Below, one piece after another: positions 1 through 5,714 of a stretch of DNA of 5,756 bases. The DNA comes from Clostridiales bacterium (GTDB taxonomy: Bacteria; Bacillota; Clostridia; Saccharofermentanales; Saccharofermentanaceae), in contig JAGAFH010000043.1 in assembly GCA_017612755.1 (NCBI GenBank), positions 1 through 5,756 on the forward strand. Reading direction: 5' to 3'. The notes under the pieces are model-generated. The model was not told the origin of the DNA. It worked only from the letters and a program-made list of their open reading frames with translations, and did not search any database. Position numbers and translations under genes: made by a program. How positions within the stretch are numbered: the first letter of the stretch is position 1; each line of letters begins with the position of its first letter.

Positions 1-348
1 ATCTATAATGTTTCCGTATCTGTGGACGGTGATCTGATCAATGATGCTGATACGGTGGTCGGAAATATCGACATGGGAGATAATACCACTGTCGATCTCT
101 CTTTAAAGGGAACCGCCACAGGTTCGGGAGACATTAATATCACAGTAAAGTACGAGGATGCAGACGGAAAGTCTTATGAGATCACAAAGAGCATGGGCCT
201 TACCGTAGTTGAGCCTGCTCCCGTTGAAGTGGCTGAGGAAGCATCTTCCTCCGGCTTGGCCTTGCTGCTGGTATCAGGTGTTGTCATCGCAGCAGTCATC
301 GTCATCGTAAACGTTGTACGTAAGAAGAAGGAAAAAGCATATGCCTAA
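1..348 (+). CDS. C-terminal part of a single-pass surface protein encoded with an ABC exporter (5' truncated by window edge)
   Basis: The reading frame is open from the first base, so the gene begins outside the window; 115 codons and a TAA stop are visible. The first ~70 visible residues are rich in alternating hydrophobic, Thr, Asp and Gly residues, as in an Ig-like beta-sandwich (CARDB or S-layer-like) ectodomain. An acidic, Pro/Ala/Glu-rich linker (about residues 71-84) leads to one transmembrane segment (about 85-106) and a basic RKKKEK tail, which predicts a type I topology: domain outside, tail in the cytoplasm. The last 8 nt overlap the ATPase gene, so the two are very probably co-transcribed and translationally coupled. 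By inference it is an accessory or substrate-handling partner of the exporter, placed where other MacB-like systems encode an HlyD/MacA adaptor. The family cannot be named securely because the N-terminal part is missing. Confidence 0.8.
   Translation: MYNVSVSVDGDLINDADTVVGNIDMGDNTTVDLSLKGTATGSGDINITVKYEDADGKSYEITKSMGLTVVEPAPVEVAEEASSSGLALLLVSGVVIAAVIVIVNVVRKKKEKAYA
326..332 (+). promoter_or_regulatory. Ribosome binding site that fixes the ATPase start
   Basis: AGAAGGA lies 8 nt upstream of the ATG at 341, inside the 3' end of the preceding gene. It favours ATG 341 over the in-frame TTG at 314, which has no comparable site and would add nine residues that merely reflect the Lys/Arg-rich tail of the upstream gene read in another frame. 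Confidence 0.7.
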
Positions 349-1102
349 GAAAAGCATTATCAGAACAGAGAAGCTCTGTAAGAGTTTCTCCTCCGGCGGC
401 GTAATGCAGCATGTAATAAAGAATCTGGATACCGAGATCTACGAAGGTGACTTTACCGTCATCATGGGATCTTCGGGAGCAGGTAAGTCCACCCTCCTTT
501 ACGCCCTGTCCGGAATGGACAAGGCCAGTCTGGGATCTGTCATATTCTCGGACAGGAACATAACCGGATTTACATCCGACCAGCTGGCCATATTCAGAAG
601 AAAGCACTGCGGATTTGTTTTCCAGCAGGTATATCTCATGGATTCCATGAGCGTTCTGGACAATGTGCTCACTGCGGGACTTCTCACGGGACAGAATAAA
701 AAGCAGCTGGCAGCAAATGCCAAGGACCTTCTGAAGCAGGTGGGCATCGAGCCCAGGCTCTGGAACAAGTTCCCCAACCAGCTGTCAGGCGGTGAGGCCC
801 AGAGGGTAGGTATCGTAAGAGCCATAATCAATTCACCGGATATGGTATTTGCGGACGAGCCTACGGGAGCTCTCAACAGTTCCTCCTCTGACCAGGTGCT
901 GAACGTGCTTACGGATGTAAATAATAAGGGTCAGTCGATCCTGATGGTAACCCACGATATGAAATCGGCAAGAAGAGGAAACAGGATAATCTATCTTAAG
1001 GACGGTACTATCAGCGGCGAGTGCGATCTTGGTCCCTATGTATCGGGAGACCGGGCCCGCCATGATAAGCTCAGGAGTTTCCTTACGGAGATGGGATGGT
1101 AA
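341..1102 (+). CDS. ABC transporter ATP-binding protein (MacB/LolD/BceA-type)
   Basis: This 253-residue protein is the cytoplasmic nucleotide-binding subunit that powers the FtsX-type permease encoded next. All ABC motifs are present in order: Walker A GSSGAGKST (43-51), Q-loop FQQ (94-96), signature LSGGE (148-152), Walker B MVFADE with catalytic Glu173, D-loop GALN (176-179) and H-loop His205 in THD. Length, the GSSGAGKST and ADEPTGAL forms and the paired FtsX permease place it in the MacB/LolD/BceA/FtsE group rather than among importer ATPases. The D-loop ends in Asn179 where Asp is more usual; I recall this variant from related Firmicutes ATPases, so loss of activity is not implied. ATG 341 is chosen for its RBS and the 8-nt overlap with the upstream stop. 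The gene lies 3 nt before the permease. Substrate class (lipoprotein, peptide or antimicrobial) is not determinable here. Confidence 0.95.
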   Translation: MPKKSIIRTEKLCKSFSSGGVMQHVIKNLDTEIYEGDFTVIMGSSGAGKSTLLYALSGMDKASLGSVIFSDRNITGFTSDQLAIFRRKHCGFVFQQVYLMDSMSVLDNVLTAGLLTGQNKKQLAANAKDLLKQVGIEPRLWNKFPNQLSGGEAQRVGIVRAIINSPDMVFADEPTGALNSSSSDQVLNVLTDVNNKGQSILMVTHDMKSARRGNRIIYLKDGTISGECDLGPYVSGDRARHDKLRSFLTEMGW

Positions 1103-1105
1103 AAG

Positions 1106-3448
1106 ATGTTAGGAAAACTTATTAAAGCCAATTTCCGCAAGGATATGTCCCACATGATAAGCTTCCTTCTTATCGTCATATTGTCGTCTTTCCTTATGCA
1201 GCTGGGACTGATGCTGGTCATCGGATATAACGGCCAGTTTGAAAGGAAAGTAAAGGAACTCAATTCACCGGAACTTGTGGTCTTTATGGCGACGGATGAC
1301 GAATCTGAAGAAAGCGCGGTCATGGATTATATCACATCCCTGCCGGAAGTTGATTATTATGAGATCAAGCCTTCTGTCCCTCTTTATACCGAAGTCTTAA
1401 CAGCGGATGGAGAGAAGACTGATTCGAAGGATGCCCCCTCAAATACCACCGGCAGTTACTACTATGCACCTTACGGCGAGTGGGGAGAGATAGATAAGCC
1501 CCAGTTCGTAGACCTGTATGACGGACCGGTGGATGAACCTATCTACATGTCCAGGATATACAACCAGGAACTCTTTAAAGGAGCTTACAAGGCCGGAGAT
1601 GAGATCAGCTTAAAGGTCAACGGAAGAGAAAAGACCTTTACTGTGGCAGGTTTCTACGAGAGCGTGTCCACATATAATATCTTCTTCATAGATCCGGTCA
1701 CATTGAGCGGTCTTAAGACTGATGATGTCGTTCCCGTAAAGCAGGTCCTTTTAAAGCTTACGGAGGGAACGGATGTCACTGAGACTTATAATGAGATAGC
1801 AAATGAATTCTCTGTAAGGGATATCCCTTCCCAGGTCATTTCTATTGATGAGTTCAAGCTCCTCTATACCCAGATGATCAACATCGTTTCGGTGTTCCTG
1901 TGCGCCTTTGCTGTGATAATCACACTGGTAGTCCTGGTGGTCATCTACTTCAGGATAACTAACAGTATCGAACAGAATATCACCAACATAGGAGCTCTGA
2001 AAGCTTTGGGGTATACCGCCCATCAGATCAGGACAGCCCAGATCCTGGAGTTCGTCTTAACATCCCTTATCGGAACCCTGATAAGCACCGGCATCGTCTA
2101 TATGATCCTGCCACCACTGGAGCCTGCTCTCAGAACGGTAGCTTATATGAAATGGGATTATTCATTTGATCTTACGTCTCTTATGGTGACTTTGATCGTG
2201 ATAGCAGGTTCTTCCTTCCTGGTGGCACTGAAGTCTACTTCATCCATCAAAAAGCTGGATCCCGTCATCGCCTTAAGGTTCGGTCTCAAGAGCCACTCCT
2301 TCAGAAGAAATTCCGCTCCCCTGGAGACTACCGGCGGACCTTTGGTATGGCTTATGGCCCTGAAGAGCTTCTTCGCTTCCAGAAAGCAGAACATCCTGAT
2401 CCTGGTGGTCATGGCAGCTATAGGCGTCAGTCTGGCCGTTGCGGTATTCGTGGGATATAACATCGGTTATAAGCCGGTCAATCTGCAAAAGCTTCTTTCG
2501 GACAGCTATGCTGACATAATGGTCTCCATCGAAGATAATGATCCCGTTTCCGAGATCATGGATCTTCCCTATGTGGAAGATGCCTGGTGGCTGGACAGTT
2601 TCACCGGATCTTATGAAGGATCGACGGTGCAGATCGATATCACTGAGGACTGGAGCACTGTTCCCGGTATAAGCATTCTGGAGGGCAGAGCCCCCGGATA
2701 TGATGATGAGATAGTCATCGGAACGAAGCTGGCGGAGAACCGGGGAATCATGATCGGAGATATGATACTTATCGAATCCGGCGGTCACAGCTACGAGTAC
2801 ACGGTAACAGGTCTTTCCCAGGGAACAGATAATTACGGACTTTTCGTTATGATGAACGAGGACGGAGTATCCCATCTGAACAAGGAGTGCCACAAGGGAA
2901 GGGTCTATATAATGGTGGAAGGGTCTGATCCTGCCATCTCGCCCAAAGTGGTGGAGAATATAGAGAATATGTATGGTGACAGGCTTACTACTTATCTTGA
3001 TTACTGTAAGACTTTTGCAGACGGCAACGATCCTACTATCACTCTTTCAAGGGTCATCTGTATCGTCCTGGTCATCATCTCCCTGGCTGTTATCTGGCTT
3101 ACCATGATGCTCCTTATAAAGACCATGATAATAAAGAACCAGAAGCAGCTGGGCATCAAGAAGGCCCTGGGCTTCACCAGCAGCCAGCTTAGGACGGAAC
3201 TGTCAATTTCCATGATGCCCCCCATCGTGGCCGGCATTACAGCAGGAGCGATAGTGGGAGTTCTCAACTCCAACAGGTTCATGACACTTCTTCTGGGAGC
3301 CTTCGGTGTCTCCAGGAGTAATATGGCGGCAGATCCCTGGATGATCTTCACTGTTATTATAGGCGGATCGCTCTTATCCTATATCATGGTATATGCGCTG
3401 TCCCGCAGGATCAAAGATATCTCGGCATATTCCCTCATAACCGAGTAA
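1106..3448 (+). CDS. ABC transporter permease with two FtsX-type halves
   Basis: This 780-residue integral membrane protein is the permease partner of the upstream ATPase. Hydrophobic segments lie at about residues 17-41, 257-282, 312-336, 354-376, 429-452, 649-676, 699-722 and 744-766, giving eight predicted TM helices. Each half has one TM, a large extracellular domain (about 42-255 and 453-647) and three further TMs. A short FtsX-type coupling motif follows the second TM of each half: NIGALKALGYT (294-304) and QLGIKKALGFT (681-691), evidence of an internally duplicated FtsX/MacB_PCD architecture. The first ectodomain is Tyr/Asp/Glu-rich near 110-145; the second has a GRAP-type segment (527-530) common in MacB-like periplasmic/core domains. 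ATG 1106 follows the ATPase stop by 3 nt, with a modest GGATGG site at 1094-1099. Mechanotransmission-type export, or removal of a hydrophobic substrate from the membrane, is inferred from the family. The substrate is unknown, and BceB-like resistance proteins usually have ten TMs and one large ectodomain, which this does not match. Confidence 0.92.
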   Translation: MLGKLIKANFRKDMSHMISFLLIVILSSFLMQLGLMLVIGYNGQFERKVKELNSPELVVFMATDDESEESAVMDYITSLPEVDYYEIKPSVPLYTEVLTADGEKTDSKDAPSNTTGSYYYAPYGEWGEIDKPQFVDLYDGPVDEPIYMSRIYNQELFKGAYKAGDEISLKVNGREKTFTVAGFYESVSTYNIFFIDPVTLSGLKTDDVVPVKQVLLKLTEGTDVTETYNEIANEFSVRDIPSQVISIDEFKLLYTQMINIVSVFLCAFAVIITLVVLVVIYFRITNSIEQNITNIGALKALGYTAHQIRTAQILEFVLTSLIGTLISTGIVYMILPPLEPALRTVAYMKWDYSFDLTSLMVTLIVIAGSSFLVALKSTSSIKKLDPVIALRFGLKSHSFRRNSAPLETTGGPLVWLMALKSFFASRKQNILILVVMAAIGVSLAVAVFVGYNIGYKPVNLQKLLSDSYADIMVSIEDNDPVSEIMDLPYVEDAWWLDSFTGSYEGSTVQIDITEDWSTVPGISILEGRAPGYDDEIVIGTKLAENRGIMIGDMILIESGGHSYEYTVTGLSQGTDNYGLFVMMNEDGVSHLNKECHKGRVYIMVEGSDPAISPKVVENIENMYGDRLTTYLDYCKTFADGNDPTITLSRVICIVLVIISLAVIWLTMMLLIKTMIIKNQKQLGIKKALGFTSSQLRTELSISMMPPIVAGITAGAIVGVLNSNRFMTLLLGAFGVSRSNMAADPWMIFTVIIGGSLLSYIMVYALSRRIKDISAYSLITE

Positions 3449-3453
3449 ACGTT

Positions 3454-3508
3454 AAAACACAACATTTTGTAGCATTTATACAAAATAGCTCTATATGTTG
3501 TGTTTTTT
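3454..3508 (+). terminator. Rho-independent terminator of the ABC exporter operon
   Basis: Starting 5 nt after the permease stop, a 12-bp perfect inverted repeat AAAACACAACAT / ATGTTGTGTTTT (3454-3465 and 3495-3506) is followed by a T-run (3503-3508). The loop holds a second perfect 8-bp inverted repeat, ATTTTGTA / TACAAAAT (3464-3471 and 3479-3486), which can stack on the outer stem. The stem is AT-rich, so strength rests on its length. It isolates the exporter operon from veg. Confidence 0.85.
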
Positions 3509-3510
3509 CG

Positions 3511-3539
3511 TTGACAAAAAATCAAGGAACTATTATAAT
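3511..3539 (+). promoter_or_regulatory. Consensus SigA promoter of veg
   Basis: A perfect -35 hexamer TTGACA (3511-3516), a 17-bp AT-rich spacer and a perfect -10 hexamer TATAAT (3534-3539) are seen. The predicted start is near 3546-3548, giving a leader of about 30 nt. A strong vegetative promoter is well known for veg in B. subtilis, so this assignment agrees with gene identity. No operator repeat is evident within the core promoter. Confidence 0.93.
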
Positions 3540-3563
3540 TTTCCTGAAATCGTTTTTGGGTTT

Positions 3564-3569
3564 GGAGGA
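3564..3569 (+). promoter_or_regulatory. Strong ribosome binding site of veg
   Basis: GGAGGA lies 7 nt before the ATG at 3577 and is a near-complete match to the anti-Shine-Dalgarno sequence. With the consensus promoter it predicts abundant expression. Confidence 0.85.
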
Positions 3570-3576
3570 CGAATAA

Positions 3577-3843
3577 ATGATTATCAGATCCGACTTGGAC
3601 TTATGCAGGAATAAACTTCAGTCTATGATCGGCACCTCGGTCAGACTTACCAGTAACGGCGGAAGAAAGAGACTCATAATTCACGAAGGCGTGGTCGATA
3701 ACTGCTATCCCAACCACTTCACCGTAAGGTGCAAGAGGAGCGAGGGGGACTACGAGATCGTTTCATACAGCTATATCGATGTTCTTACAAGAGCAGTCAG
3801 GATCGCTGTTCCCGCAACATCTCAGGCGGCAGAGGCCAGCTGA
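3577..3843 (+). CDS. veg: Veg family protein
   Basis: This 88-residue cytoplasmic protein carries the hallmarks of the Veg family (formerly DUF1021): NGGR (27-30) in the first beta segment, YPNHF (44-48), VSYSY (62-66) and DVLT (68-71). Length matches B. subtilis Veg (about 86 residues). In B. subtilis Veg is highly expressed in growing cells and has been linked to biofilm formation through SinR-controlled matrix genes; its biochemical activity is unsettled, and whether that role applies here is unknown. The small beta-rich, SH3/Sm-like fold expected for the family suggests nucleic-acid or protein binding, which is inference. The Ala/Ser-rich tail after residue 78 looks disordered. The gene has its own consensus promoter, a strong RBS and a hairpin terminator, and lies upstream of ispE as in other Firmicutes. 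Confidence 0.93.
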   Translation: MIIRSDLDLCRNKLQSMIGTSVRLTSNGGRKRLIIHEGVVDNCYPNHFTVRCKRSEGDYEIVSYSYIDVLTRAVRIAVPATSQAAEAS

Positions 3844-3858
3844 CGAACAGTTTAACAG

Positions 3859-3864
3859 TATAAT
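3859..3864 (+). promoter_or_regulatory. Possible -10 element for the membrane protein-ispE pair
   Basis: A perfect TATAAT sits between the veg stop and the veg terminator. No acceptable -35 lies 16-18 bp upstream (the bases there are GC-rich veg codons), and there is no TG extension. A start 6-7 nt downstream (about 3870-3872) would fall inside the terminator's 5' arm. This is a weak candidate only. Confidence 0.25.
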
Positions 3865-3865
3865 G

Positions 3866-3898
3866 AAGGCTGTCTTATTGCTTGAGACAGCCTTTTTT
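3866..3898 (+). terminator. Rho-independent terminator after veg
   Basis: A 10-bp perfect stem AAGGCTGTCT / AGACAGCCTT (3866-3875 and 3885-3894) with a 9-nt loop is followed by TTTTTT (3893-3898). It ends only 3 nt before the RBS of the next gene, so genes downstream must be reached by read-through or by a promoter inside or close to this element. Confidence 0.9.
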
Positions 3899-3901
3899 AT
3901 T

Positions 3902-3908
3902 GGAAGGG
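3902..3908 (+). promoter_or_regulatory. Ribosome binding site of the small membrane protein gene
   Basis: GGAAGGG lies 7 nt before ATG 3916 and directly follows the T-run of the veg terminator. It supports this start. Confidence 0.65.
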
Positions 3909-3915
3909 ATATAAG

Positions 3916-4308
3916 ATGCACACAGTTAAGAGAGTCGTATCCAAGATGAGATTTGATGCGGGATGCTGGATGGTGATCGCCATCTTCCAGATAGTCCTGG
4001 GCATCCCTCTTATTCTGGTATTCGGCTATGGCATCTCCATGATCTTGTGTGGGATCTGGAACCTCTATGCGGTGTCACAGCAATATAAGAGGGCAAAGAC
4101 CTTCCTTAAATATCCTTCCATGATATATCCTTATTTCAGGGATTCCCTTAATGCCATCCTTATAATGATAGCCGTAAACTTCTTCTTCGGAGGTATCATC
4201 GGCGTCATCGGAGGACTATACGATCTTTCGGTCAGGGACTATGTATTAAAACACGAAAAGGAACTGAAGGCCGCCTGTGCCCCGGTAGTTAACAATGAAC
4301 AGATCTAA
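3916..4308 (+). CDS. Small three-helix membrane protein of unknown function, coupled to ispE
   Basis: I do not recognise this 130-residue protein. It has a short basic N-terminus (Lys5, Arg6, Lys10, Arg12), two closely spaced hydrophobic segments (about 17-37 and 38-54), a basic cytoplasmic-type loop with several Tyr/Lys residues (56-76), a third helix (about 79-101, rich in Phe/Gly) and a charged C-terminal segment beginning DLSVRDYVLKHEKEL (103-117). The positive-inside rule suggests N-terminus and 55-78 loop inside. No catalytic motif, signal cleavage site or metal site is evident. The start is supported by GGAAGGG at 3902-3908. Its last 14 nt overlap the ispE start, implying translational coupling. 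In B. subtilis the gene at this position is sspF, a soluble spore protein to which this has no resemblance. Base composition and codon choice look like its neighbours, so recent acquisition is not indicated. Confidence 0.85.
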   Translation: MHTVKRVVSKMRFDAGCWMVIAIFQIVLGIPLILVFGYGISMILCGIWNLYAVSQQYKRAKTFLKYPSMIYPYFRDSLNAILIMIAVNFFFGGIIGVIGGLYDLSVRDYVLKHEKELKAACAPVVNNEQI

Positions 4309-5191
4309 GACTTTGAAGGCCAATGCAAAGATAAATATATTCCTGAAGGTATGCGGAAAGTACGAAAACGGATACCACCGGCTCTACAGCCTTTTCCAGG
4401 AGATAAGTATCTGTGATGAGATCACCGTGGAGACAGATGATTCCAAAAAGTTTGATATTGAGCTCTCCGGCAGCGTCACGGAAGATAAGACCAAAGACCT
4501 GTGCTATAAGGCGGCTAAGGCCTTCTGGGACAATGCGGGGATAGATCCGGTTTATACAAAGATCACATCAGTCAAGAATACGCCGTCTCAGGCGGGACTC
4601 GGAGGGGGATCTTCCGATGCGGCGGCAGTCCTTCTGGCCCTTCAGGAGTTCTTTTCCTGTCCTATACCAAAGGAAGACCTGAATAACATAGCAGCAAAGC
4701 TGGGGGCAGATGTTCCTTTCTTCCTTTACGGAAATAGCGCTCTTTGTGAGGGTATAGGGGAGATAGTCCGCCCGGTACCTTCCTTGTCAGGCATCCCCAT
4801 GATCCTTATGAAGCCTTCTGAGGGTGTGTCCACCGGGATCTGCTTTAACAAAGTGGACTCTGAGCCTTCCCTTTTCGATGAGGAAAGCTACAGGAAGGAG
4901 ATCGAAGACATCTTTTTTGACGGGGATCTGACAGCAGTTGAGAGACTTAAGAAGTCGGCGCCTGTTCTGACCAATGACCTGCAGGCTCCCGCCATCGAAC
5001 TGGTGCCTGTCATATCGGATCTTATCGGTGTCCTTTCGGATAAGGGTGCCTTTATCTCACGGATGTCCGGCTCCGGCTCTGCCGTTTTCGGGGTATTTGA
5101 GGATGAAGCAAAAAGAAACGCCGCTTATGAGGAGCTCATAAACGACGGTAAGTACAAAGATATACTCATAATAAAGACTTCTATGATCTGA
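4295..5191 (+). CDS. ispE: 4-diphosphocytidyl-2-C-methyl-D-erythritol kinase (IspE)
   Basis: IspE phosphorylates the 2-hydroxyl of CDP-methylerythritol with ATP, the fourth step of the non-mevalonate (MEP) route to IPP and DMAPP, in the cytoplasm. The 298 residues match the family length. GHMP-kinase motifs are in order: AKIN (11-14) with catalytic Lys12, GYH (26-28) for CDP binding, the ATP-binding glycine-rich loop GLGGGSSDAA (101-110) preceded by Pro97, LGADVPFF (136-143) with catalytic Asp139, NDL (227-229) and the C-terminal MSGSGSAVFG (257-266). All expected catalytic residues are present, so it should be active. ATG 4295 overlaps the preceding gene by 14 nt and lacks a good Shine-Dalgarno, suggesting coupling to translation of the membrane protein. 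A TTG at 4313 would still keep AKIN but is less likely. The gene ends with tandem TGA TGA codons (5189-5194) and overlaps the convergent acetyltransferase gene. Confidence 0.96.
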   Translation: MNRSKTLKANAKINIFLKVCGKYENGYHRLYSLFQEISICDEITVETDDSKKFDIELSGSVTEDKTKDLCYKAAKAFWDNAGIDPVYTKITSVKNTPSQAGLGGGSSDAAAVLLALQEFFSCPIPKEDLNNIAAKLGADVPFFLYGNSALCEGIGEIVRPVPSLSGIPMILMKPSEGVSTGICFNKVDSEPSLFDEESYRKEIEDIFFDGDLTAVERLKKSAPVLTNDLQAPAIELVPVISDLIGVLSDKGAFISRMSGSGSAVFGVFEDEAKRNAAYEELINDGKYKDILIIKTSMI

Positions 5192-5714
5192 TGATCTTTG
5201 CAAAGAGGCCTCTTTCGTAGCCTCTTGAAGTCTCACTGTCCACCAGGAAGAATCCCCGGTTGGAATAAAATTCGCACATATTCTTATTGGCCACTGCAGT
5301 GTGAAGGAGCACGATGCCGCATTCTCTGCACTCGGGAAGATCCAGGGCCGCGTCCATGAGCCTGAGAACCAGGCCGGTCTTTCTAAGGACGTCGGCTACT
5401 GCAAATCTTGAGATATAGGCAGCCTTTTCGAAGTCCTTCAGGACCTTATAGGTCTTTTTGGAAAAGTTATATTTCATGGGGTTGTCTATAACGGAGACCG
5501 TAACTGTCCCCACGGGAGATCCGTCGGCGAAAAGACACAGACAGTGGTTCTTTTCGATCCTGTCCTCCACGGATTCCAGGCTCTCTGTCAGGGACTCCAG
5601 CATCCCCTTGGTGATGCCGGAATCTTTTCTGTAGGATTCCATGGCCTCATGAATAAGGTCTGAGACCTGCGGGGCATCAGACCTTACGGCTTTTTTTAGT
5701 TCCAGATCAATCAT
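5181..5714 (-). CDS. GNAT family N-acetyltransferase
   Basis: This 177-residue protein has the GNAT fold order: an N-terminal KAVRSDAPQVSDLI strand-helix (8-21), a helical stretch (22-56), beta2-beta3 hairpin CLFADGSPVGTVTV (60-73), beta4 AYISRFAV (99-106), the acetyl-CoA pyrophosphate loop RKTGLV (111-116) leading into helix 3, and a motif-B-like segment HTAVANKNMCEFYSNRGF (138-155). The loop departs from the Q/R-x-x-G-x-G/A consensus only at its last position (Val116). The acceptor (small molecule, peptide or protein) cannot be deduced. The ATG at 5714 gives a normal start for the family, but no clear Shine-Dalgarno precedes it. It appears to overlap the end of an upstream gene on the same strand, so translational coupling is likely. 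Its stop lies within the end of ispE, giving an 11-nt tail-to-tail overlap. Confidence 0.9.
   Translation of the reverse strand: MIDLELKKAVRSDAPQVSDLIHEAMESYRKDSGITKGMLESLTESLESVEDRIEKNHCLCLFADGSPVGTVTVSVIDNPMKYNFSKKTYKVLKDFEKAAYISRFAVADVLRKTGLVLRLMDAALDLPECRECGIVLLHTAVANKNMCEFYSNRGFFLVDSETSRGYERGLFAKIIRS
5202..5226. repeat. Palindrome / potential hairpin at the ispE-acetyltransferase convergence
   Basis: AAAGAGGCCTCTTT (5202-5215) is a perfect 14-nt palindrome. Alternatively AAGAGGC (5203-5209) pairs with GCCTCTT (5220-5226) around a 10-nt loop. It lies inside the 3' end of the acetyltransferase gene, 10 nt after the ispE stop. There is no T-run on the + strand after either form, so it is not a classical terminator. 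It may still act as a weak pause or 3'-end stabiliser, or be chance. Confidence 0.35.

Noticed and set aside
314..340. TTG start giving the ATPase nine extra residues (MYVRRRKKH)
   Set aside because: ATG 341 has an RBS (AGAAGGA) at good spacing and family-like length; the extra residues are an out-of-frame reading of the upstream gene's Lys/Arg-rich tail.
499..876. 125-codon open frame on the - strand within the ATPase gene
   Set aside because: It is antisense to the conserved Walker A to Walker B region and its sequence has no domain character.
2273..2893. 206-codon open frame on the - strand within the permease gene
   Set aside because: It lies wholly inside a convincing permease coding region, has no recognisable motif or RBS and a composition typical of an antisense shadow.
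3001..3351. 116-codon minus-strand frame opposite the end of the permease
   Set aside because: Its hydrophobic stretches are the antisense reading of TM helices 6-8; no start signals are seen.
341..3448. Bacitracin-type (BceAB) resistance module
   Set aside because: BceB-type permeases normally have ten TMs with a single large ectodomain and a neighbouring two-component system; this permease has two large ectodomains and no kinase or regulator is in the window.
3540..3576. Riboswitch or leader peptide before veg
   Set aside because: The predicted leader is only about 30 nt, too short for either, and shows no structured element.
3882..3910. TTGAGA at 3882-3887 as a -35 for the membrane protein gene
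   Set aside because: The position 17 bp downstream reads AGGGAT, which is not a usable -10, and it lies in the terminator hairpin and RBS.
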